Shown here in pieces: positions 1-3,616 of a DNA stretch of 6,901 nt. Origin of the DNA: Christensenellaceae bacterium (lineage in GTDB: Bacteria > Bacillota > Clostridia > Christensenellales > UBA1750). The notes under the pieces are model-generated. The model made no database searches. It had not been told where the DNA came from and worked only from the letters and a program-made list of their open reading frames with translations. Location: positions 1 to 6,901 of the forward strand of contig JAITTC010000205.1 of the NCBI GenBank assembly GCA_031287285.1, written 5' to 3'. Numbering within the stretch: the stretch's first letter is position 1; the number at the start of each line of letters is the position of its first letter. Position numbers and translations under genes: made by a program.

Positions 1-503
1 CGGCCGGGCAGATCGTTCAGGCGGTAAAGTCCGGCGCAGTCAAGCACTTCTTCCTCGTCGGCGGCTGCGACGGCGCGCGGCCCGGGCGCAACTACTACAC
101 CGAATTCGTAAAGCGAACCCCAAAAAATAGCATCGTCCTCACCCTGGCCTGCGGCAAATACCGCTTCAACGACCTGGATTTGGGGGAAATCAACGGCTTG
201 CCGAGGCTGCTCGACATGGGCCAGTGCAACGATGCCTATGGCGCCATTCAGGTCGCCCTCGCGCTCGCCGAGGCCTTCGGTTGCGGGGTGAACGAGCTGC
301 CCCTTTCCTTCGTGCTCTCTTGGTATGAGCAAAAGGCGGTCTGCATCCTGCTCACGCTCCTGCATCTGGGCATCCAAAACATGCTGCTGGGGCCCTCGCT
401 GCCCGCCCTCCTCTCGCCCAACGTGCTGCGCCTCCTCGTTCAGAACTACGGCATCGCGGCGATTGGCGATCCGGAAGAGGATCTGAAGAAGCTGCTGAGC
501 TAA
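1..503 (+). CDS. hcp: Hydroxylamine reductase / hybrid-cluster protein Hcp, C-terminal part (5' truncated by window)
   Basis: The reading frame is open from base 3 to the TAA at 501-503 and gives 166 residues of the C-terminal domain of Hcp. This cytoplasmic iron-sulfur protein carries the hybrid 4Fe-2O-2S cluster. The family is associated with hydroxylamine reduction and, in more recent work, with NO reduction and protein S-nitrosylation. Visible ligand motifs are GGCDG (Cys at visible residue 22), LACGKYRF (Cys 50), GQCND (Cys 75) and WYEQK (Glu 109, Lys 111). The spacings of 28 and 25 between the three cysteines equal those of the known ligands Cys406, Cys434 and Cys459 of the Desulfovibrio enzyme, and the Glu/Lys pair lies one residue short of the expected distance. 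The typical C-terminus (LGIQNMLLGPSLPALLSPNV followed by NYGI) is present, so the 3' end is intact. No U-rich terminator is seen right after the stop. The N-terminal 4Fe-4S domain lies outside the window. Confidence 0.96.
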   Translation, partial: AGQIVQAVKSGAVKHFFLVGGCDGARPGRNYYTEFVKRTPKNSIVLTLACGKYRFNDLDLGEINGLPRLLDMGQCNDAYGAIQVALALAEAFGCGVNELPLSFVLSWYEQKAVCILLTLLHLGIQNMLLGPSLPALLSPNVLRLLVQNYGIAAIGDPEEDLKKLLS

Positions 504-600
504 AACGGCGACTTTCAGCCAAAAAAGGAGGGGACTGCGGCATGGCCCTCCGCGCAAGGGCGCCCTCGGTTCCAAGGCGGCCCGGCCCTGCGCTCTTCTT

Positions 601-704
601 CGTCATTGCGAGCGCCAGCGAAGCAATCTAGCGTCCTCCTTTTTGAAGAAGGCTTTGTGCGTGCTTGCTGGATTGCTTCGTCGCGTACGCTCCTCGCAAT
701 GACG
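601..704. repeat. Inverted-repeat unit 1 (type A, 104 bp)
   Basis: This imperfect hairpin begins CGTCATTGCGAG and ends with its reverse complement CTCGCAATGACG, a perfect 12-bp outer stem. A second paired block, GAAGCAATC against GATTGCTTC, lies further in, and a few unpaired bases separate the two. The central part (about 633-665) contains TTTTTGAAGAAGGC and is the same as in unit 4. Short CATTGCGAGCG-GAAGCAATCC repeats of this kind are familiar as intergenic repeats in many bacterial genomes. They often yield spurious translated ORFs, and that holds here. It encodes no transposase. Confidence 0.9.
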
Positions 705-744
705 ATGTCCAGGCACCACCCTTGGCGGCCACCGCGCTCTTCTT
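705..744. repeat. 40-bp spacer repeat, copy 1
   Basis: This 40-bp segment joins inverted-repeat units 1 and 2, contains CCACCCTTGGCGGCCACCG and ends in CGCTCTTCTT. The same segment recurs at 865-904 and 1025-1064. The three copies differ only at the third base (G, T and A). The bases left of unit 1 (about 573-600) resemble its right half, including CGCTCTTCTT, so the spacer is part of the repeated module. Confidence 0.9.
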
Positions 745-864
745 CGTCATTGCGAGCGCCAGCGAAGCAACCCAGCGTCCTTCCTCTTTGATAAAGCACG
801 CTTTTGCCGGCTTTTCTTGCGCTTGGGCTGGATTGCTTCGTCACTTACGCTCCTCGCAATGACG
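745..864. repeat. Inverted-repeat unit 2 (type B, 120 bp)
   Basis: The outer CGTCATTGCGAG / CTCGCAATGACG arms are the same as in unit 1. The centre differs and is longer (about 777-827): it contains CTTTGATAAAGCACGC and GGCTTTTCTTGCGCTTGGG. That centre matches unit 3 with about one base difference. The left inner arm reads GAAGCAACCC, one base off the GAAGCAATCC consensus. Confidence 0.9.
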
Positions 865-904
865 ATTTCCAGGCACCACCCTTGGCGGCCACCGCGCTCT
901 TCTT
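865..904. repeat. 40-bp spacer repeat, copy 2
   Basis: This is the second copy of the 40-bp linker, between units 2 and 3. It matches the other two copies except for T at its third base. Confidence 0.9.
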
Positions 905-1024
905 CGTCATTGCGAGCGGCAGCGAAGCAATCCAGCGTCCTTCCTCTTTGATAAAGCATGCTTTTGCCGGCTTTTCTTGCGCTTGGGCTGGATTGCTTCG
1001 TCACTTACGCTCCTCGCAATGACG
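905..1024. repeat. Inverted-repeat unit 3 (type B, 120 bp)
   Basis: This is almost an exact copy of unit 2, displaced by 160 bp. Differences by eye are GCGGC for GCGCC in the left arm, GAAGCAATCC for GAAGCAACCC, and CATGC for CACGC in the centre. The very high identity of the 160-bp period points to recent tandem duplication. Confidence 0.9.
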
Positions 1025-1064
1025 ATATCCAGGCACCACCCTTGGCGGCCACCGCGCTCTTCTT
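1025..1064. repeat. 40-bp spacer repeat, copy 3
   Basis: This is the third copy of the linker, between units 3 and 4, with A at the variable third base and otherwise identical. Confidence 0.9.
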
Positions 1065-1168
1065 CGTCATTGCGAGCGGCAGCGAAGCAATCCAGCGTCC
1101 TCCTTTTTGAAGAAGGCTTTGTGCGTGCTTGCTGGATTGCCGCGTCGCTTACGCTCCTCGCAACGACG
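1065..1168. repeat. Inverted-repeat unit 4 (type A, 104 bp)
   Basis: The length and centre are the same as in unit 1. The left arm is identical to that of unit 3. The right arm has decayed slightly (GATTGCCGCG for GATTGCTTCG, and CAACGACG for CAATGACG), so its hairpin is the weakest of the four. No linker follows it, which marks the right end of the array. Confidence 0.88.
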
Positions 1169-1200
1169 AAGCAGCAATCGCCTTCTTCAATCATGCAGGA

Positions 1201-1230
1201 GGGCTCCGAAGTCGATCGACTTCGGAGCCC
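1201..1230 (-). terminator. 30-bp perfect palindrome, possible transcript-end hairpin of the minus-strand operon
   Basis: The half-site GGGCTCCGAAGTCGA is followed immediately by its exact reverse complement. The transcript could fold into a 13-bp, GC-rich stem with a GAUC loop. It lies 20 bp beyond the stop of the 397-aa gene, where a terminator for the ECF operon is expected. No run of U follows on the minus strand, so it is not a canonical intrinsic terminator. It could instead act as a 3' stabilising hairpin or, as a fully symmetric site, bind a dimeric protein. The strand is assigned from context. Confidence 0.45.
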
Positions 1231-1249
1231 CGCCGCCGCCTAATTCGCC

Positions 1250-2443
1250 TCAAATGCGCTTGAATTCACCCAAGTTCAGCTGATCCGTCGCGTCTGGATC
1301 GCCCAAAAGCTCGCCAGGCGATGCGATCACGCCAGAGCCCTGCGTCACCCGCTCCTGCAGCGCCGCGCGCGCGCCGTCCGGCACCCGAACCATGCCGGAA
1401 TAGCTCACGGCGATGAAGCATTCGAGATCTTCCGCCTGCACATCCTCGTCAAAATCCAGGGCGCCGCTCACATCCAGGGTGTATTGCTTGCCCTGCGCCT
1501 TGGCGGCCGCAAGCTGGGCATGGTTGATCTTCCCTTGCCCAACGATCTCCCACAGCGCGCCGCGATAGACCTTCAGCGCATCGGCTTCGCCCTTTTCGCG
1601 GAAGGCCTTTACGGCCTCCGCGGGGATCTTCGCCTCGCCCCGCACGATCAGTTTCTCGATGCCCTGCAGGCTCTCTTCTTCGCCCTTCGCGATATAGAGC
1701 CCTCCGCGCACATAGAGCTTTGCGCCATAGAGCACGGCGTTATCCAGGCCGAGCCGAAGGGTTTCGCGGAGGATTTCGTAGCCGTCTGGCACCTCCTCAA
1801 AGTCGCCGCTCTCAAAGAGCGAGCCGTAGCGGACGGCGTCCGATTCGTAGATCAGCGCGCTGGAGCAATAGAGTTTTACCTTCTTTTCGGCCAGGGCCGC
1901 GAGGGCCTTTTCATCGCTTGCGTCGATTTCGCCCTGCACCCAGAGCAGCGCCCCCTCGTTCAGGCCGCGCGCCAGGCTGGCGCTGAGCTTCAAATCGCCG
2001 TGGAAGAGCTTCGCTTCCGGCGGATAGGGAACGCGCCGGTCGACATCGAGATTCGGAATTTCATCGACCGAAAAGCCTGCCGGGTAATAGAGCTTTCCGG
2101 CGCTTAAGGCCGCGATTTCGGCAAAGGCGCTCGCGTCCCGCGCCGTGATCCAGACCGAACCCGTCGAAAGCAGGTGGCAGCCCTTGTAAGCCGTGCTGCC
2201 GTCGAGTTCCTCGCCCCTGCCAAGCTCCACGACCCGGCCCTTGAGCTCGACGATCTTCGAGCGTCCGCAGTTGAGCTGAAATCCCCCGTGGGCGCGAAGG
2301 CCCTCGTAGGCGCTTTGCGAAAACAGTATATCCCCCGCATTCATGATGATGCGCTCGTAGCCCTCGAATTCCCTTTCGTCATAGCGAAGAAGCATCGCGC
2401 TGCCGCAGTTGATCATTAAGGTTCTAGACCTCTTCTTTTCCAT
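1250..2443 (-). CDS. Unrecognised 397-aa protein with internal repeats, last gene of the ECF sigma operon
   Basis: I do not recognise this family. The ATG at 2443 follows the ribosome binding site GAAAGGAG (minus strand, 2453-2460), with 9 bases between GGAG and ATG. The gene begins 26 bp after the sigma factor stop, so the two are probably co-transcribed. No signal peptide or membrane segment is seen, so a cytoplasmic location is likely. The sequence shows a recurring pattern. Short strand-like blocks KLYYPAG (117), KLFHGDLKL (145), KLYCSSALI (190), KLYVRGGLYI (242) and KVYRGALWEI (291) alternate with blocks such as WVQGEIDASDEKALAALAEK (168-187) and LIVRGEAKIPAEAVKAFREK (265-284). Near the N-terminus INCGSA (11) and LNCGRS (57) form another pair. 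This suggests a repetitive beta-rich fold, possibly solenoid-like. Its position suggests a role in the response governed by the sigma factor, perhaps as effector or non-classical regulator; that is inference. Confidence 0.85.
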   Translation of the reverse strand: MEKKRSRTLMINCGSAMLLRYDEREFEGYERIIMNAGDILFSQSAYEGLRAHGGFQLNCGRSKIVELKGRVVELGRGEELDGSTAYKGCHLLSTGSVWITARDASAFAEIAALSAGKLYYPAGFSVDEIPNLDVDRRVPYPPEAKLFHGDLKLSASLARGLNEGALLWVQGEIDASDEKALAALAEKKVKLYCSSALIYESDAVRYGSLFESGDFEEVPDGYEILRETLRLGLDNAVLYGAKLYVRGGLYIAKGEEESLQGIEKLIVRGEAKIPAEAVKAFREKGEADALKVYRGALWEIVGQGKINHAQLAAAKAQGKQYTLDVSGALDFDEDVQAEDLECFIAVSYSGMVRVPDGARAALQERVTQGSGVIASPGELLGDPDATDQLNLGEFKRI

Positions 2444-2469
2444 CGTGTTTTGCTCCTTTCAAATCCCCT

Positions 2470-2934
2470 TTATTCCTTGTTCATCTCGTTTTTCATCCTT
2501 GTTAGCGCGGCGCGGAGCTTCGTTCGCACCGTCGCCGCCGGCAAATCCATCGCCCTTCCGATTTCGCTTGCGTTAAAGCCCGCAAAGTAGCGCATTTGAA
2601 CGATTTCGCGCTGTTCGTCGCTCAGGGTTTCCATCAGCCCGCTTAAGAGAAGCCGATCCTCGATGTCTTCCGCCGGGGCCGGCAGTTCCGCGTCTATCTC
2701 CATATTGAGCAGGCGGGTTTGCCTGCGCTTTTGGTCGATGAGCGCGTTCTTGGCAGCCGTATACAGCCAGGCCCGCAGCTGCCCGCCTTCCAGGGACTCC
2801 AGCCTTTCGCGGTGCAACAAGCCTTGCAGGAAGGCCTGCTGCACGGCGTCCATCGCCGCCTCGCGGTCCCGCGAGAAGCGGGTCAGCCCCTTGGCGAAGC
2901 CCTCGGCGCTCTGCCTGTAGATCTCCTCGAGCAC
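2470..2934 (-). CDS. ECF-type RNA polymerase sigma factor (sigma-70 family)
   Basis: This 154-residue protein has the size and layout of an extracytoplasmic-function sigma factor, which directs RNA polymerase to a small promoter set. Region 2 covers about residues 5-75, with DAVQQAFLQGL at 29-39 (matching the usual D-x-V-Q-x-x-F) and LRAWLYTAAKNALIDQKRR at 53-71. Region 4 covers about 97-150: LSDEQREIVQMRYFAGFNAS, then the helix-turn-helix EIGRAMDLPAATVRTKLRAA. The start is GTG at 2934, with GGAGG (2945-2949) 10 bases upstream; no ATG gives a complete region 2. It lies 39 bp after the 49-codon ORF and 26 bp before the 397-aa gene. No neighbour looks like a zinc-finger or membrane-spanning anti-sigma factor, so its control is unknown. 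The CGTC-containing blocks upstream are candidate targets for autoregulation. Confidence 0.93.
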   Translation of the reverse strand: MLEEIYRQSAEGFAKGLTRFSRDREAAMDAVQQAFLQGLLHRERLESLEGGQLRAWLYTAAKNALIDQKRRQTRLLNMEIDAELPAPAEDIEDRLLLSGLMETLSDEQREIVQMRYFAGFNASEIGRAMDLPAATVRTKLRAALTRMKNEMNKE

Positions 2935-2973
2935 CTGCCTTCCCCCTCCTTCCCCGCAAGCCCCTTGCTTCCC

Positions 2974-3123
2974 CTACCGGGCCTTGTTTTTCTCCATTTT
3001 AGCCTTTCTCAGCGGCAAGTGCCAGGCCTTTCTTTCTTCCCGCCCCGTTCTCGTCCATCTTTCCTTTGGCTCCTCCGCCCAGGCAAGGTAGCTGCCAAGC
3101 CCGCACACGATCAGCCTCTCCAT
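2974..3123 (-). CDS. Putative 49-aa basic micro-protein, diverged relative of the two 29-aa ORFs
   Basis: The ATG at 3123 runs to the TAG at 2974-2976. GAGGAGGG (3133-3140) lies upstream, with GGAGG 10 bases from the ATG, the same spacing as the sigma gene. The protein starts MERLIVCGLGSYLAWAEEPK and ends PLRKAKMEKNKAR. Aligned from Met without gaps to the 29-aa ORFs, it keeps M1, E2, V6, G8, L9, Y12, L13, W15 and E17; after an insertion of about 20 residues the basic tail RKAK returns. Several conserved residues use different codons (GGG/GGC, CTT/CTG, GAG/GAA), which favours selection on the protein. It is probably the first gene of the unit with the sigma factor. No function is known to me; a small partner of the sigma factor or a regulatory peptide are possibilities. 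Confidence 0.6.
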   Translation of the reverse strand: MERLIVCGLGSYLAWAEEPKERWTRTGREERKAWHLPLRKAKMEKNKAR

Positions 3124-3161
3124 TCCCTTGATCCCTCCTCACTTTTGGCTTCTTGCCCTAA

Positions 3162-3188
3162 GGACGTTTCGCGCGCCCAAACTGTTTT
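3162..3188 (-). promoter_or_regulatory. Candidate ECF-type promoter for the 49-aa ORF and sigma operon
   Basis: On the minus strand CAAAAC (AAAAC at 3184-3188) is followed after 17 bases by CGTCCTTAGGG (CGTCC at 3162-3166). Many ECF sigma factors use an AAC-containing -35 and a CGTC-like -10 at about this spacing. The CGTCC box begins 43 bases before the ATG and ends 38 bases before it. Assignment to the sigma factor encoded here is inference. Confidence 0.4.
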
Positions 3189-3207
3189 GCTCCCAAAAAA
3201 CTTTTTC

Positions 3208-3297
3208 TCACTTCTTTTCGGCCTTCCTCTTTTTGGCCTTCACCGTTTCCCTCCAGAGCAGGTACTCATACAGGCCTTGCACACTCGGCGCTTCCAT
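3208..3297 (-). CDS. Putative 29-aa micro-protein, copy A
   Basis: The ATG at 3297 runs to the TGA at 3208-3210, inside the left copy of the 173-bp tandem repeat. AAGGGGG (3306-3312) ends 8 bases before the ATG and could serve as ribosome binding site. The peptide begins MEAPSVQGLYEYLLWRET and has a strongly basic tail, VKAKKRKAEKK. It differs from copy B at three residues (S5/N, V19/R, R24/M) plus one silent change. The front half is amphipathic with aromatic residues and the back half is lysine-rich, so binding to nucleic acid, membrane or another protein are all possible. I cannot assign a function. Coding status rests on the ribosome binding site, the intact frame in both copies and similarity to the 49-aa ORF. 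Confidence 0.55.
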   Translation of the reverse strand: MEAPSVQGLYEYLLWRETVKAKKRKAEKK

Positions 3298-3334
3298 GCT
3301 CGCTTCCCCCTTCCCTCCGCGCTTCTTACCCTAA

Positions 3335-3361
3335 GGACGTGCCGCGCGCCCAAACTGTTTT
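3335..3361 (-). promoter_or_regulatory. Candidate ECF-type promoter for 29-aa ORF copy A
   Basis: TAAAAC (AAAAC at 3357-3361), then 17 bases, then CGTCCTTAGGG (CGTCC at 3335-3339) on the minus strand. The box ends 37 bases before the ATG of copy A, almost the same distance as for the 49-aa ORF. Being inside the duplication, this copy is not independent evidence of the one at 3162-3188. Confidence 0.38.
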
Positions 3362-3380
3362 ACTCCCAAAAAACTTTTTC

Positions 3381-3470
3381 TCACTTCTTTTCGGCCTTCA
3401 TCTTTTTGGCCTTCCTCGTTTCCCTCCAGAGCAGGTACTCATACAGGCCTTGCACATTCGGCGCCTCCAT
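3381..3470 (-). CDS. Putative 29-aa micro-protein, copy B
   Basis: The ATG at 3470 runs to the TGA at 3381-3383, inside the right copy of the 173-bp tandem repeat. The AAGGGGG ribosome binding site has the same spacing as in copy A. The peptide begins MEAPNVQGLYEYLLWRET and ends RKAKKMKAEKK. Its tail is closer to that of the 49-aa ORF (RKAKMEKNKAR) than copy A's tail is. It is the first ORF of the minus-strand cluster and lies back to back with dnaE, 146 bp away. No function is recognised. It is too short for standard gene finders, so it is likely unannotated. Confidence 0.55.
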   Translation of the reverse strand: MEAPNVQGLYEYLLWRETRKAKKMKAEKK

Positions 3471-3507
3471 GCTCGCTTCCCCCTTCCCTCCGTGCTTCTT
3501 GCCCTAA

Positions 3508-3535
3508 GGACGCGCCGTGACCCCTTCCGTGTTTT
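3508..3535 (-). promoter_or_regulatory. Candidate ECF-type promoter for 29-aa ORF copy B
   Basis: TAAAAC (AAAAC at 3531-3535), then 18 bases, then CGTCCTTAGGG (CGTCC at 3508-3512) on the minus strand. The AAAAC half lies outside the 173-bp duplication, in otherwise different sequence, so its recurrence is partly independent. The spacer is one base longer than in the other two. The box ends 37 bases before the ATG of copy B. Confidence 0.38.
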
Positions 3536-3553
3536 AGTCCCGCGCAAATTTTC

Positions 3554-3582
3554 TTGCCTGCCGGGCTCTCAGGTGCTATCAT
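3554..3582 (+). promoter_or_regulatory. Candidate housekeeping promoter of dnaE (extended -10)
   Basis: TTGCCT at 3554-3559 (4 of 6 to TTGACA) and TATCAT at 3577-3582 (5 of 6 to TATAAT) are 17 bases apart. TGC directly precedes the -10, giving the extended TGnTATnnT form. Transcription would start near 3589, leaving a leader of about 28 bases before the chosen dnaE start. Confidence 0.65.
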
Positions 3583-3601
3583 CAGTCTAAAAGCAAGCAT
3601 G

Positions 3602-3609
3602 AAAGGGGG
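3602..3609 (+). promoter_or_regulatory. Ribosome binding site deciding the dnaE start
   Basis: AAAGGGGG ends 7 bases before the ATG at 3617. An in-frame ATG at 3599 would lie upstream of this site, has no purine-rich motif of its own and is only about 10 bases from the predicted transcript start, so 3617 is preferred. Confidence 0.75.
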
Positions 3610-3616
3610 CTGCCGC

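Larger units (their letters stand above)
3158..3330. repeat. 173-bp tandem direct repeat, left copy
   Basis: This copy runs from CTAAGGACG to GCTTCTTACC and is followed directly by the second copy. By eye the two differ at about 10 of 173 positions, with no gaps. One period holds a complete minus-strand module: CGTCC box, ribosome binding site, 29-codon ORF and the AAAAC box serving the next ORF downstream. Confidence 0.92.
3331..3503. repeat. 173-bp tandem direct repeat, right copy
   Basis: This is the second copy of the period, ending GCTTCTTGCC. A third CTAAGGACG follows at 3504-3512, and a matching GCTTCTTGCC precedes the left copy at 3148-3157. The junction sequence therefore occurs three times, as expected of a tandem duplication of a promoter-plus-gene cassette. 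Confidence 0.92.

Noticed and set aside
601..1168. CRISPR array.
   Set aside because: The regularly recurring elements are 104-120 bp inverted repeats with nearly identical 40-bp linkers. CRISPR needs short identical repeats with different spacers, and no cas gene is present.
515..1243. Overlapping ORFs on both strands (for example minus-strand 515-844, 747-1004 and 907-1194, plus-strand 606-791, 804-1022 and 977-1243).
   Set aside because: All are translations of the hairpin repeats and linkers (strings such as ARNDEEER and IARSVSDEAIQ). They repeat with the DNA period and have no consistent start sites. This is a known type of spurious protein from CATTGCGAGCG repeats.
1484..2107. A 207-aa plus-strand ORF.
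   Set aside because: It is antisense to the 397-aa gene, which has a good ribosome binding site and operon context. It has no family features and arises from GC-rich codon use on the opposite strand.
2719..3507. A 262-aa plus-strand ORF with repeated segments.
   Set aside because: It overlaps the sigma factor antisense, and its internal repeats are the 173-bp DNA duplication read in different frames because 173 is not a multiple of three. It has no ribosome binding site. The minus-strand micro-ORFs explain the region better.
3599..3616. An earlier in-frame start of dnaE at 3599, adding MKGGCR.
   Set aside because: The AAAGGGGG ribosome binding site lies downstream of this ATG and correctly spaced for 3617. 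The family normally starts a few residues before HLHLHSEYSLLDG, as the 3617 start gives.
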